Assembly: GCA_964523105.1 (NCBI GenBank)
Contig: CAZFZN010000029.1
Location: 1-64,000, forward strand
Source: V1-33 sp964523105
Lineage (GTDB): Bacteria > Verrucomicrobiota > Verrucomicrobiia > Verrucomicrobiales > V1-33
Direction of reading: 5' to 3'
Length of the DNA: 64,000 nucleotides
Shown: positions 31,979 to 41,639 of the stretch, piece by piece
Position numbering within the stretch: the first letter of the stretch is position 1
Layout of the letters: each line of letters opens with the position of its first letter
The notes under the pieces: generated by a model
What the model saw: the letters and a program-made list of their open reading frames with translations, nothing else
Databases searched by the model: none
Told to the model about the DNA's origin: nothing
Program-made: the position numbers and the translations under genes

Positions 31979-33946
31979 CTAAAGCATCGGCTCCAGGCCG
32001 TAGATTTCCGCCCAGCGCACGTAATTCAGCACGCGCCAGACCCAGTGATCGTAAGGGCAGCGGTCCGCCAGGACAGACGCCGCGGCGTGTATCAGCGGCT
32101 CGACGGCGAACACTCCCGGGGAATTGAGCCGGGCGGGTGAAAAGATGGACTTCACCCAGCCGGCGCCCCGCCGCAGCCAGTCCGCCTCCGGAGTGCCGAA
32201 GCCGACTTTGTCGCGCCGGTCGAGAATTTGATCCGGCACCAGGCCGCGCATGGCGTGCCGCAGCAGCAGCTTGGTGGTTCCATCCGGCGCGAGCAGGAAC
32301 TCCTCCGGAAAGGTCATGGCCGCCTCCGCGATCGGGACTGTCAGATAGGGCACCCGGCTTTCCACGCTGCAGTGCATGGAGTTGCGGTCCTCGTAGCGGA
32401 GCAGTCCCGGGATGCTGGAGAAGAGCAGAGCCTCCTGCAGCGTGTGGCGCAGCCGCTCCCGGCGCGGCAGGACCGGTTCTTTGAATCCGGTGGCCACGCG
32501 GTTCCGGGCAACCCAGGATCGGTTCAGCCAGCATGGCACCGGCGCTCTTCCAAAAAGCCTGCGGCCCAGCGGGCGCAGACACTGCGGCATCAGGGCCTGG
32601 ATCAGCAGCTTCAGCGGGTTCAGTCCGGAACTGCGCGACATGCGCCAGCCGCGAATCCACCGCCCCCGGTTGAAGAGCGAAATCGCGCGGTCTTTGCGGA
32701 AATGGTGATAGCCGGCGAACATCTCATCCGGCCCCTGACCGTCCATGGTCACTTTGATGCCGTGCTCCTGCACCAGCCGGAAAACCCGGAACTGGGCGTA
32801 GATGGAAGTGGAGCCGAACGGCAAATCCTGACACGCGATCAGCTGGTCGAGTTCGCTCTCCAGTTCCGCCACGTTCGCTCCGGTCTTGTGCACCGTGGCC
32901 GCGGAGGCATGGCCCGCCAGATCCACCCACTTCTCCTCGTTGAGCCGGTCATCGTCCGCGATGTAGCTGAAGGCGTGGATTTTCAGATTCGGCCCGCCCT
33001 GCTGCCGCATCGCACAGACGATCGCAGAGGAATCCAGTCCTCCGGACAAAGCTGCGCCGACCGGCACATCGCTGCGCAAATGGAGCTGCACGCTTTCCAG
33101 AAACAAAGCCCGAAACAGGTCCGCGGCCTGAGGCAGTGTCAGGCGCGACGCCGGTTTGACCGGGGAATTCCAATAGCGCTCGGTGGTGACTTCCGGGCTG
33201 TCGTTCTCTGAGAGGCGCAGCAGCGCGCGGCCGGCGGGCGGCACTTCTCTGACGGCCGACAGCAGCGTGGTGCCGGCCGGATTCTCCACCCGGCTCCAGA
33301 CGAGGTATTCGTAAACCCCCTGCGCATCCTGCTTTCGCGACACCCACGGCAGCGCCAGCAGTCCCTTGACCTCCGAGCAAAAAGCCAGCCGCCCGGGGGC
33401 CGTGGCGTAGTAGAGCGGTTTGATGCCAAACGGACCTCTCGCGAGAAAAACCGTCCGCTCCTCCCGGTCAAGAATGGCAAACGCCCACATCCCGATGAAT
33501 CGCCTGACGCAGTCCTGACCCCACCGCGCGTAGGCCGCGAGGATGACCTCGGTGTCCGTTTCGCTGGCAAAAGTGTCGCCCATCGCCTCCAGTTCGCGGC
33601 GCAGCTCCCGGTAGTTATAAACCTCACCGTTGTAGGTGATCCAATAACGCCCCGCAGCATAGGACATCGGCTGGTGCCCGGCCGTGCTGAGGTCCAGGAT
33701 CGAGAGCCGGCGGTGCCCGAAAATTAACGGCCACTCCTCGCCGGCATGCTCCCTCCAGTGCGGCAGCACCGGCTCCAGCGCGGGGTCGGTTTCATCGCCC
33801 CGGACCGAAATCATTCCGGAGGAATCCAGCCGGCCGAGCAGCAGGCCTTCGTCGTCCGGCCCGCGGTGGCGAATGACCTGCAGGGCGCGCACCGCTTCCC
33901 CGACAGCGGTGCCGCGATGGGAAATGACACCAAGAATTCCGCACAT
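31979..33946 (-). CDS. asnB: AsnB-type glutamine amidotransferase, copy 2
   Basis: A 655-residue protein with Cys2 (MCGILGV), RHRGPDDEG, YNGEVYNYRELRREL and the PP-loop LSGGLDSSA near residue 300; the segment RNSMHCSVESRVPY occurs in the C-domain. It is clearly diverged from copy 1, with different linkers and C-terminus, so the duplication is old. It lies 28 bp after one GT gene and 16 bp before the second. The start ATG at 33946 is fixed because the nucleophilic cysteine must follow the initiator. Confidence 0.93.
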   Translation of the reverse strand: MCGILGVISHRGTAVGEAVRALQVIRHRGPDDEGLLLGRLDSSGMISVRGDETDPALEPVLPHWREHAGEEWPLIFGHRRLSILDLSTAGHQPMSYAAGRYWITYNGEVYNYRELRRELEAMGDTFASETDTEVILAAYARWGQDCVRRFIGMWAFAILDREERTVFLARGPFGIKPLYYATAPGRLAFCSEVKGLLALPWVSRKQDAQGVYEYLVWSRVENPAGTTLLSAVREVPPAGRALLRLSENDSPEVTTERYWNSPVKPASRLTLPQAADLFRALFLESVQLHLRSDVPVGAALSGGLDSSAIVCAMRQQGGPNLKIHAFSYIADDDRLNEEKWVDLAGHASAATVHKTGANVAELESELDQLIACQDLPFGSTSIYAQFRVFRLVQEHGIKVTMDGQGPDEMFAGYHHFRKDRAISLFNRGRWIRGWRMSRSSGLNPLKLLIQALMPQCLRPLGRRLFGRAPVPCWLNRSWVARNRVATGFKEPVLPRRERLRHTLQEALLFSSIPGLLRYEDRNSMHCSVESRVPYLTVPIAEAAMTFPEEFLLAPDGTTKLLLRHAMRGLVPDQILDRRDKVGFGTPEADWLRRGAGWVKSIFSPARLNSPGVFAVEPLIHAAASVLADRCPYDHWVWRVLNYVRWAEIYGLEPML

Positions 33947-33974
33947 AGTGAGATGAGTAGGCGGCAGGATGAAT

Positions 33975-35213
33975 TTATCCCTCCACGCCTGCCGGCGTGC
34001 TTCGTCCGGTGATCTTCAGCAGCAGTTCCACCATCCGGCGGGTTTCATTCCCGGCATGATAGCACTCCCGGGCCTGCAGCGAGGCCTGTTTTTTTTGCGC
34101 CAGTTCCTCCGCGGAAATCCCGTCGAGCAGCTCCGCCAGTTCCGTGCTGTCCACGTTTTGCAGCAGCCATCCGTTCTGATGTTTCGCGATGAACTGCCGG
34201 AGCGCCGGCGAGGAGGAGGAGCAGACCGCCAGCCCGCCATGCACGTACTCGAACAGTTTGTTCGGCAGGGCATGCTGATTGTTGAAACTGTGACTCTCGA
34301 CCAAAAACAGGCCCACATCGCACCGTGCCACGGTGGCTGCGATGTGTTCGGGAGCGACAGGCTTGAGAAACTCCACCCGTCCGGGGGCTTCCGCATCCGC
34401 CAGCGCCCGCAGCCCGCGCAGCCAGGATTCGTCCTCCACCAGCATCAGATGCAGTTTCACCGGGCGTTTCATTTTTCCCGCCGCCCGGATCATCACGTCG
34501 AGATTCCGGTTCGCACCGCCGCTGCCGTGGTAAATGAGATGAAGCGCACTGTCCGTGCGCGGCGGAGTCTCCGGCAGCGGCTGCAGTTCCGGCGCGTTCA
34601 GCACCACCGTCGATTCAAATCCATAGACCCGCCGGAAGGTCTCCGCGAAGGCCTCATTCACCGTCATCGAGCCCGCCGCGAGCCGTCCGTAGCGCCGCAG
34701 ACAGCGGTGCCCGTGCGGCCCCGTGAGCCAGCGGTGGCGGAGCTGCTCCGTCGCTTCGCCCGCAGGGAATTCGTGATAGTCCGCCACGAACGGAATGCCC
34801 CGCTTCCGCAAATTCTCCACCCCCAGCAGCACGGCGCTGAGGTCGTTGCACAGCATCAGATCGCAGGGCTGCGCATCCAAAGCCTGCCGCGCCATGCGGT
34901 ATTCCGAAGTCAGGGACCACGGCCAGAAGTCCGCGCGCGGAAACAGCACGCCTGGAAGATAGGAGGCCGTGCGCAGAAATTTGCCGGCCGCACTCCGCCT
35001 GCGCCGCAGCGGCACGAAGTGAAGCGAAATCCCCGGGAGCAGAGAAGAGGGATCATCGTCGATCCCGGCGGCGGTAATGGCGAAGTGAGGCGCCAGCGCT
35101 TTGATCTGCCGGAGCACCCGCCCGTCCGTGGGCAGGTGGGAAAACGACAGGATGAAAAGTCGCGGCTTCAACGAATCTGAGAGTGGCGGCGGCGCCATGG
35201 GGCGGAGGATCAC
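33975..35213 (-). CDS. Glycosyltransferase, GT4-like, paralog of the 30784-31962 enzyme
   Basis: A 412-residue GT-B protein. The GTG at 35213 overlaps the TGA of the preceding gene (GTGA), which favours it; an ATG five codons in (35198) is the alternative. Family segments are LFILSFSHLPTDGRVLRQIKAL, VADYHEFPAGEATE, ALHLIYHGSGGANRNLDVM and NNQHALPNKLFEYVHGGLAVC. It resembles the GT at 30784-31962 over the whole length. It precedes AsnB copy 2. Confidence 0.88.
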   Translation of the reverse strand: MILRPMAPPPLSDSLKPRLFILSFSHLPTDGRVLRQIKALAPHFAITAAGIDDDPSSLLPGISLHFVPLRRRRSAAGKFLRTASYLPGVLFPRADFWPWSLTSEYRMARQALDAQPCDLMLCNDLSAVLLGVENLRKRGIPFVADYHEFPAGEATEQLRHRWLTGPHGHRCLRRYGRLAAGSMTVNEAFAETFRRVYGFESTVVLNAPELQPLPETPPRTDSALHLIYHGSGGANRNLDVMIRAAGKMKRPVKLHLMLVEDESWLRGLRALADAEAPGRVEFLKPVAPEHIAATVARCDVGLFLVESHSFNNQHALPNKLFEYVHGGLAVCSSSSPALRQFIAKHQNGWLLQNVDSTELAELLDGISAEELAQKKQASLQARECYHAGNETRRMVELLLKITGRSTPAGVEG

Positions 35214-36493
35214 GGTGCAGCCTGTGCAGGGGAGTCCGGCTGGAGTCCGGGGGATTCGTTCCCGCCGGCGGACGTTGCCGGGCGGCCGGCCTCTTCAAGG
35301 GCCGCGGCGATCACCCTGCGCAGGCGGTCGAACTGATGGCTGGAGTTGAAATACGACCGGGCCGCCGCCCCGGCGTTGGCGCGCGCCGCGGCGACTTCTT
35401 CGCGATGCGCGAGGCAGTGACGCAGCACTTCCGCGGTGCGCTCGACACATTCCCCGTCGTAATTGAACCCAAGGCGGTGCACCCGCGCCGTGTGCCGCAG
35501 CGTGACGGCACGGTAGCCGAAGAGTCCAATCCCCGCCGCCACGTTTTCGTAGAGCTTGATGCCCGCGCCCATGCGCCCGTTGAGGTGTTCCCTCGTGCCG
35601 GTGACCACTCCCAGATCGTAGCTCCTTCCGCTCGCCGCCAGCTCTTCAGTGGGCAGCGGCGGAAGAAATCGAATCCGGTCGCCGCCGCCGCTTTCCTCAG
35701 CCAGCCGGCGCAGTTCGTTCTCGTAGTGGCCGAATCCCCGCAGATCGAGCGTCACTCCGGGAACCATGCCCACGGCGCGGATGACCACCTCCAGCCCGCG
35801 CCCGTCGGTGAAGAGACCGTGGTAGTAAATGCGCAGCGGTTCGTGGGGCGCGGAGCCCGGGAGCGGCTCCTGCACTTCCGGGGAGGGAGTCACTTCCGTG
35901 AACTTCGACGCCGGGAGCCGGTAGCGGCGGCGGATCAGCGTCCCCCACAAATGATGCTGCACGAGGATGTGACTGGCCGCCTCGCACCCGCGCCGCTCCA
36001 GCCGGCAGAAATAGCGGGTCAGGCGGCGGGTGTAATGCGCCCGCTGGTTCGGGAACATTTCATGGACGTAATAAACGATGCCCGTGCCGGCGCGCACGGC
36101 GAGGCGCACCGCCGTGCTCATGAACTCCGCTCCATCGAGCACCAGCAGTGCGGGACGCAGCCGGTGCCGGCGCCAGACGCGTTTGAAGTTCGCACCCTGG
36201 TGCCGGACTGCCAGCGCCTCCTCGGCAAAGCCGGTGATCCATTCGCGGCGCCACCGCTCCGGCAGCATCGACCCCAGCTTGCGCAGCAGGAACCGCAGCC
36301 CGCGCCACAGCGGCTCCCGGGCGGGAACGAGTCGGCGGAAAACAGTGTCTCCCGCCCGCTCCGGCCCTTCCTGCGGAGTAATGACCGTGACCGTTCCAAA
36401 CTCCGCGCACACCCGCAGCAGTCTCAGTGCCGGCACATTGCCCTCGAGAAACTGGGTCGCGAGGACGATTTCCGGGCGATTGTCAGGATTCAT
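35210..36493 (-). CDS. Glycosyltransferase, GT4-like
   Basis: A 427-residue protein. N-domain: EIVLATQFLEGNVPALRLLRVCAEFGTVTVIT and VYYVHEMFPNQRAHYTRRLTRYFCRLERRGCEAASHI; C-domain: LRIYYHGLFTDGRGLEVVIRAVGMVPGVTLDLRG and GIKLYENVAAGIGLFGY. It has the GT-B layout but belongs to a less conserved group, so the donor is unknown. It overlaps the 2-epimerase gene by 11 bp and the next GT by 4 bp. Confidence 0.82.
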   Translation of the reverse strand: MNPDNRPEIVLATQFLEGNVPALRLLRVCAEFGTVTVITPQEGPERAGDTVFRRLVPAREPLWRGLRFLLRKLGSMLPERWRREWITGFAEEALAVRHQGANFKRVWRRHRLRPALLVLDGAEFMSTAVRLAVRAGTGIVYYVHEMFPNQRAHYTRRLTRYFCRLERRGCEAASHILVQHHLWGTLIRRRYRLPASKFTEVTPSPEVQEPLPGSAPHEPLRIYYHGLFTDGRGLEVVIRAVGMVPGVTLDLRGFGHYENELRRLAEESGGGDRIRFLPPLPTEELAASGRSYDLGVVTGTREHLNGRMGAGIKLYENVAAGIGLFGYRAVTLRHTARVHRLGFNYDGECVERTAEVLRHCLAHREEVAAARANAGAAARSYFNSSHQFDRLRRVIAAALEEAGRPATSAGGNESPGLQPDSPAQAAP

Positions 36494-37547
36494 GGAGATA
36501 ATGCAGCATGATCTCTGTCATCCGGGCGGCACTGTGGCCGTCGCCGTAAAGTGAGGGCGGAGAGCCTGGCGGCGCGGGCCGGGCAAGGGCCTGGAGAATG
36601 AGGGATGTGTCCGCGCCCGCCACGGTGTTCCAGCCGCAGGCCACCGACTCCACCCACTCGGTCTCATCCCGCAGCGTGATGCAGGGCCGGCCGGCCCAGA
36701 GCGCCTCTTTCTGCAGCCCGCCCGAATCAGTGAGGACTCTCTCACAGGAAAGCAGCGCGGCCATCATGTCCATGTAGCCCAGCGGATCGCAGCACTGCAC
36801 ATTGGCCGGCACCTCGATCCCGGTTTGCGCCAGCCGGTCGCGCGTGCGGGGATGCACCGGGAATACGACAGGGCGCGACCAGCTGTTGAGTGCATGGAAG
36901 ATGGCGCGCATTCGCTCCGGCGCTTCGGTGTTCTCCTGACGGTGCAGCGTCAGCAGCGCCCATGGCCCGCCGGGTGCTGGCCGAAACGGCGACCGGGAGG
37001 CGCGCTCCCTGGCCGAATGAAAGAGGTCCGCCATCAGATCGCCGCACACATGCACGCCGCGGGTGATGCCCTCCGCGGCGAGCTGCCGCTTCCCTGACTC
37101 GCTGCTGCAGAACAGCAAATCTGACAGATGATCGGTGCAGATGCGGTTCAGTTCCTCCGGCATGCGGCGGTTGTGGCTGCGCAGCCCGGCCTCCACATGC
37201 GCCACCGGAATGTGCAGTTTGGCGGCAGCGAGCGCCCCCGCCAGCGTGCTGTTCGTGTCACCGGGGACAATGCACATGGCCGGCCGGCATTCCAGCAGCA
37301 CCCGCTCGATTCCCTCCAGCATCGCTCCCGTCATGGCCCCGTGCGAGCCGCCGCCGCAGCCGAGATTCCACTCCGGCTCCGGAATACCGAGTTCATCGAA
37401 AAACACCTGGGACATCACCGCGTCATAATGCTGCCCGGTGTGGAGAATCCGGACGTCCGCGCCCGACGCCGTCAGCGCGGCAACCAGCGGCGCTGATTTT
37501 ATAAACTGCGGCCGGGCTCCGGCGACGAGAAGAATTTTAGTCGGCAT
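36483..37547 (-). CDS. wecB/wbpI: Non-hydrolysing UDP-N-acetylglucosamine-type 2-epimerase, WbpI-like
   Basis: A 354-residue enzyme. The start LLVAGARPQFIKSAPLVAAL and HVEAGLRSHNRRMPEELNR match the WbpI-type (UDP-GlcNAc3NAcA 2-epimerase) wording more than WecB (GTRPEAIK). LHRQENT and LTDSGGLQKEALWAG complete the GT-B-like active site. It would turn a gluco- into a manno-configured UDP sugar. Together with WbpA, WbpE and WbpD-like genes in the locus it fits synthesis of UDP-ManNAc3NAcA. Plain UDP-GlcNAc epimerisation is the alternative. Confidence 0.9.
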   Translation of the reverse strand: MPTKILLVAGARPQFIKSAPLVAALTASGADVRILHTGQHYDAVMSQVFFDELGIPEPEWNLGCGGGSHGAMTGAMLEGIERVLLECRPAMCIVPGDTNSTLAGALAAAKLHIPVAHVEAGLRSHNRRMPEELNRICTDHLSDLLFCSSESGKRQLAAEGITRGVHVCGDLMADLFHSARERASRSPFRPAPGGPWALLTLHRQENTEAPERMRAIFHALNSWSRPVVFPVHPRTRDRLAQTGIEVPANVQCCDPLGYMDMMAALLSCERVLTDSGGLQKEALWAGRPCITLRDETEWVESVACGWNTVAGADTSLILQALARPAPPGSPPSLYGDGHSAARMTEIMLHYLHES

Positions 37548-37568
37548 CGGATTGGCCGGGAAGGCGGT

Positions 37569-39047
37569 TCAAGCAGCGGAAATCCGGCGCCCCGGAAGGC
37601 GCCGCCGGACCACCTCCACCAGAGTGCGGCGCTGGGGCCGGGAGAGCAGCAGCCAAATCAGCAGACCGAACGAAGCCGGTCCCGCAGCGCCGCGAACAAA
37701 ACCGGCGGTGACGCTTTGAGCGGGAATGAAAAGGTAGAAGGCGGCGAGACCCGCCACCGCTGCGGCCACGGCCGACAGCTTCCGCCACTCGTAGCTCACG
37801 CAAAGCTTCATCGAAAGCCCGCGGCGGTTCCACCAGTGGTGCAGCGCCAGCAGGAAGAGGTAACAAAGAGCCAGAGCGAAGCCTCCTGCGAGCGGACCTG
37901 CGACGCCAATCAGGCCGGCGTTGATAATCAGTGAAACCGCCGCGGCGATGCCCTGCATCACCGTCAGGTGGCCCAGCTTCTCGGAAAAGTACTGCGCCGG
38001 AGTCAGCAGATTCACCGCGCCCAGGAGTACATTTGCCAGAGCCAGCGCGCCGACCGCCGGCCATGCCCCGTGGAAGTCCGGGCCGGTCATCACTTCCACC
38101 ACCGGCTGGGCAAAAGCGAAGAAACATACCGTGACCAGCCCCATGAAATAGAAGTAATAGCTCGTCACCCTGCCAAAAGCGGCCTCAGCCTCACCTGGCT
38201 TCTCGCGGAATGACATGAAATACGGCGTCCATGAGACCTGAAACGCGGTCACCGCGAGCGAACTCACCGTCGCCAGGCTGGCGGCCAGATTGTAAACGCC
38301 GAGCGACCCCAGCCCGTAGAAGTGCTCCACCGTGAAGCGGTTTCCCTGCTGAATGATGAACATGAATGCGAAACACGGCATCATGGGAACTCCCAGCACC
38401 AGCAGGCGCCGCAGCACCGCGCCGTCCACCCGGGGCCGGCCGCCGCGCAGGAACGGCGCCAGGTAGAGAGCGAGCCCGATGGTCTGACCAATGAGCTGCG
38501 AAGTGATCCAGCCGTAAAGCCCCAGCCGCAGCCAGGCCACGGCAATGATGTTGCACAGTGCGGTGATCAGGGTCGAGACTGCGCTCAGGGAAACGAAAAG
38601 CTTCGATTTCTGCTCGAATTGAATGCTCAGCACCAGCGGCTGCACCACGATCATCAGCGCCGTCGTCACCAGGGAAATGCTCACGAGGACGGCCCCCCCG
38701 TCGCGGCCGTCGAGGAGCACTCCCGCCAGCCACGGCGCGAGCGGCAGCGCCACGGCCAGCATCAGCGCACAACTCACCACAAGCAGAACCAGCGCGGAGG
38801 CCACGGCGCGGTGTTTGGCCCCCGGTGAGTCCGCTTTGTAGTAGCAGCTGCTCAGCGAGCCCGTCACCCCCGCAGAAAATGCCATCACGAGAAAAGTGCT
38901 CAGGATCTGCAGCATTCCGGCGGTGCCGAAATCCTCATCCGTCAGGAGATGTGTGAACAGCGGCAGCAGCAGGAAGCTGATGATGCGGTTCAGCATTCCT
39001 CCGAGGCCGTAAATGACGGCGTTCAGACCCAGTTTGCGTGCGGACAT
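37569..39047 (-). CDS. wzx: Polysaccharide flippase, Wzx-like (MATE/MOP superfamily), copy 1
   Basis: From ATG 39047, 492 residues with 12-14 hydrophobic helices. The start GLNAVIYGLGGMLNRIISFLLLPLFTHLLTDEDFG is characteristic of the polysaccharide synthase/Wzx family. It should flip lipid-linked repeat units across the inner membrane. An extension to 39161 adds a soluble, non-conserved piece and is rejected. A second flippase gene lies at 40196-41638. Confidence 0.9.
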   Translation of the reverse strand: MSARKLGLNAVIYGLGGMLNRIISFLLLPLFTHLLTDEDFGTAGMLQILSTFLVMAFSAGVTGSLSSCYYKADSPGAKHRAVASALVLLVVSCALMLAVALPLAPWLAGVLLDGRDGGAVLVSISLVTTALMIVVQPLVLSIQFEQKSKLFVSLSAVSTLITALCNIIAVAWLRLGLYGWITSQLIGQTIGLALYLAPFLRGGRPRVDGAVLRRLLVLGVPMMPCFAFMFIIQQGNRFTVEHFYGLGSLGVYNLAASLATVSSLAVTAFQVSWTPYFMSFREKPGEAEAAFGRVTSYYFYFMGLVTVCFFAFAQPVVEVMTGPDFHGAWPAVGALALANVLLGAVNLLTPAQYFSEKLGHLTVMQGIAAAVSLIINAGLIGVAGPLAGGFALALCYLFLLALHHWWNRRGLSMKLCVSYEWRKLSAVAAAVAGLAAFYLFIPAQSVTAGFVRGAAGPASFGLLIWLLLSRPQRRTLVEVVRRRLPGRRISAA

Positions 39048-39130
39048 GCTGTGGTTCCGTGTCACGCCGGCGCATCTTCCGGGCGACGGTCGATTCAGGC
39101 GGAAGGGGGCGAACGCCTCCGGAATAACTG

Positions 39131-40111
39131 TCAGACTCTGGCCTCGTCGGCCCGGAGCCATTCATCGGTGCGCTTGAGTCCCTCGTGCAGACTGACATTC
39201 GGCACCCAGCGCAGAATCTGGCGGGCGCGCTCCACATTGACCACGCGCCGGGTGACGTTGTCGATGTCGCGGCGGTCGATGAATTTGTATCCCACGCTGG
39301 TGCCGGCCGCGCGGTCGATGGCTTCGGCGAGTTGCACGATATTCACTTCGACGCCGGTGCCGACGTTGAAAATGGAGCCCTCGGCGCGGGGCACGACTCC
39401 GGCCAGCAGTGTGGCGGTCACGGCGTCCTCGATGTAGGTGAAGTCGCGGGTTTGCATGCCGCTGCCGTGGATGCACATCGGTTCGCCGGTGTGGCAGGCG
39501 ACGAAGAATTTCGAGATGACGCCGCAGTAGGGATTGCGCGGGGACTGGTGCGGGCCATAGACATTCGAGTAGCGCACGATGCTCACCGGGGTGGCGTACA
39601 TTTCATAAAAGACGTTGCAGTAGGACTCCGCGGCGAACTTGCTCGCGGCATAGGGCGAGAGAATGTGGGGCTTCTCGTCCTCGTGCACCGGCAGCGAACG
39701 GGCGTTGCCGTAGATGGAGGTGGTGCTGGTATAGACCACGCGCTTCACTTTCGCGCTGTGTTCCCGGGCGGCGCTCAGGATGTTGATCATGCCGCCGATG
39801 TTCACGTCGCTGTCGGAGCGCACGTCGCTCGTGGAGGAGGCCAGCACGCGCGCCGCCATGTGCAGGATGTAATCGCTTTCCCCCGCCAACTGCGTTACCA
39901 GCGGCATGTCCGTCACCGATCCGCGGATCAGGCGGGCGGTTTCCGGCACGAGTTCCTCCCGGCCGGTGGTGAAGTCGTCGAGGATCGTCACGGAGGCCCC
40001 CAGTTCGCCGAGGCGTTTGGAAACCTGGGAGCCGACGAATCCGGCGCCGCCGGTGACCAGGACGGAGCGGCCCTCGAACGATTGCCGCAAAAGATTGGTG
40101 TAGTCTATCAT
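39131..40111 (-). CDS. NAD-dependent sugar epimerase/dehydratase (extended SDR)
   Basis: A 326-residue extended SDR with TGGAGFVG (20-27), HMAAR near residue 85, STTSIYG, the catalytic YAASK, and RYSNVYGPHQSPRNPYCG. These fit the GalE/WbpP group; a UDP-GlcNAc or UDP-glucose 4-epimerase is likely. It lies between the two flippase genes. The precise substrate cannot be told by eye. Confidence 0.88.
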   Translation of the reverse strand: MIDYTNLLRQSFEGRSVLVTGGAGFVGSQVSKRLGELGASVTILDDFTTGREELVPETARLIRGSVTDMPLVTQLAGESDYILHMAARVLASSTSDVRSDSDVNIGGMINILSAAREHSAKVKRVVYTSTTSIYGNARSLPVHEDEKPHILSPYAASKFAAESYCNVFYEMYATPVSIVRYSNVYGPHQSPRNPYCGVISKFFVACHTGEPMCIHGSGMQTRDFTYIEDAVTATLLAGVVPRAEGSIFNVGTGVEVNIVQLAEAIDRAAGTSVGYKFIDRRDIDNVTRRVVNVERARQILRWVPNVSLHEGLKRTDEWLRADEARV

Positions 40112-40195
40112 GTGTGTGGGAGGAGGAAGCGGGGGAAATGACTGGATGTCGCGGGGGAATTTGCCGCGGCCGCGAATGCCGGGAGACGGTCCGGC

Positions 40196-41638
40196 TCAGG
40201 TGGCACGCGGCGCGCGCCGCAGCAGGCGCGGCCAGCCGGGCAGGGCGATGGTAAAAATGGCCGCCGCGACCGCGCAGGCGGTGACGGATTTGAGCAGGAC
40301 GGCGGCGGGACGGGATTCGAGTTCCAGCAGCGGTGCCAGACAAACGATGCCCACCAGCAAAGCGCCAATCACGAGGGCGCGGCGCAGATCGTACGGGACG
40401 GGGTGAATCCGCTGCGCGCAGTAAAATACATAAGCCGCGCAGACCATCCACGACACCGCGGAAGCCCAGGCGGAACCGCTTTTGCCCATCAGCGGGATCA
40501 ACACCAGGTTCAGACCAGCGCTGACGACCGAGGCGAGAATGAAACCGGCGCCGAGCGGAGCGGATTTTTTCGCAAGGCTCAAACCGGTGCCCGCGATGGA
40601 AGCCAGCCCGCCGGCCAGCACTCCGAGACTCAGCACTCCGACCACCGGAGCGGCGCCGGCGTAGGCGGGTTTTGCCAGAAGGCGCAGGGCTTCCGGCGCG
40701 AACAATGCGACACAGGCGACCATGGCGCCTCCGAGGGCGAGATACACCAAAAGCCCGCGCGCATAAAAGGCCGGGGCGTCCTGCTCCCGCTGCACGGACA
40801 GAGCAAATGGTCCCCATGCGGCCGTAAAGGCGCCGGTGACCATGGCCACCGCCATCGCGAGGCTGGCTGCGGCCTGATAGAGTCCCACTTCAGCAGTGTC
40901 GAGAAATCTCCCGAGGAACAGCCGGTCCGAGAGACCGGTGACCCAGAGCGCGAGGGCCGCGGGCACCAGCGGGAGGGCGAATTTCATCATCTCGCGCAGG
41001 CGTGTGAAGCTGGCTCGGCGCGGATGGATGGTGCGCCGCAGCAGCCACAGTCCCGCCACGGTGCTGCAGGCTCCGGCGGCGATCTGTGCCAGGAAGAATC
41101 CAGGCATGCCCCAGTGCAGCGCCAGAATGAAATGCAGGTTCAGCGCCACGAGCACCAGCGAGGAGCCGAGCGTGAACCAGAGCGTGGCCGCGGGCCGGCG
41201 CCGCAGCCGGAAGTAATTGATCACCACCGTGCCGGCGACTGTCAGGGGCAGCGTGGCCGCCGCGAGTCGCAGCAGCGGCGCCGCGGAGGCATCTCCGGCG
41301 ATCAGCGAGGACACGGGAGCGGCCAGCAGGGCGAGCAGCCCTCCCAGCACCAGCGACGCGGTCAGCTGGCACCAGAACCATGTGGCCACCGTGGACCGCC
41401 GGTCGTCGTCGTCCTCGGTGTGCCAGTACCACGTGTGGGCCGCATTGTCCATACCCAGCACCGCGAACGCACTGAGCAGCGTGATGACCACCACCACCAG
41501 CGCCTGCTGACCGAGTTCCTCCGGCGCGAAAACATTCCAGTAAAGCGGCACCAGCAGCACGGCGATGAACTTCTGCAGCATCCCGCTGACGCCGTAGATC
41601 AGGCTCTCTTTGCCGAGCTGTTTGAATTTCGCGCGCAT
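40196..41638 (-). CDS. wzx: Polysaccharide flippase, Wzx-like, copy 2
   Basis: From ATG 41638, 480 residues, mostly hydrophobic, with the family start FKQLGKESLIYGVSGMLQKFIAVLLVPLYWNVFAPEELGQ. The C-half (MGKSGSAWASAVSWMVCAAYVFYCAQRI) fits Wzx-like proteins. Little pairwise similarity to copy 1 beyond the family pattern, so it is not a recent duplicate. The start lies 1 bp after the stop of the upstream GT gene, supporting translational coupling. Two flippases may serve two lipid-linked intermediates. Confidence 0.9.
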   Translation of the reverse strand: MRAKFKQLGKESLIYGVSGMLQKFIAVLLVPLYWNVFAPEELGQQALVVVVITLLSAFAVLGMDNAAHTWYWHTEDDDDRRSTVATWFWCQLTASLVLGGLLALLAAPVSSLIAGDASAAPLLRLAAATLPLTVAGTVVINYFRLRRRPAATLWFTLGSSLVLVALNLHFILALHWGMPGFFLAQIAAGACSTVAGLWLLRRTIHPRRASFTRLREMMKFALPLVPAALALWVTGLSDRLFLGRFLDTAEVGLYQAAASLAMAVAMVTGAFTAAWGPFALSVQREQDAPAFYARGLLVYLALGGAMVACVALFAPEALRLLAKPAYAGAAPVVGVLSLGVLAGGLASIAGTGLSLAKKSAPLGAGFILASVVSAGLNLVLIPLMGKSGSAWASAVSWMVCAAYVFYCAQRIHPVPYDLRRALVIGALLVGIVCLAPLLELESRPAAVLLKSVTACAVAAAIFTIALPGWPRLLRRAPRAT

Positions 41639-41639
41639 G

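Noticed and set aside
28734..33946. Treating the AsnB copies as housekeeping asparagine synthetases
   Set aside because: Two diverged copies alternate with glycosyltransferases inside a sugar locus; amidation of sugars is more likely, although the fold alone does not prove it.
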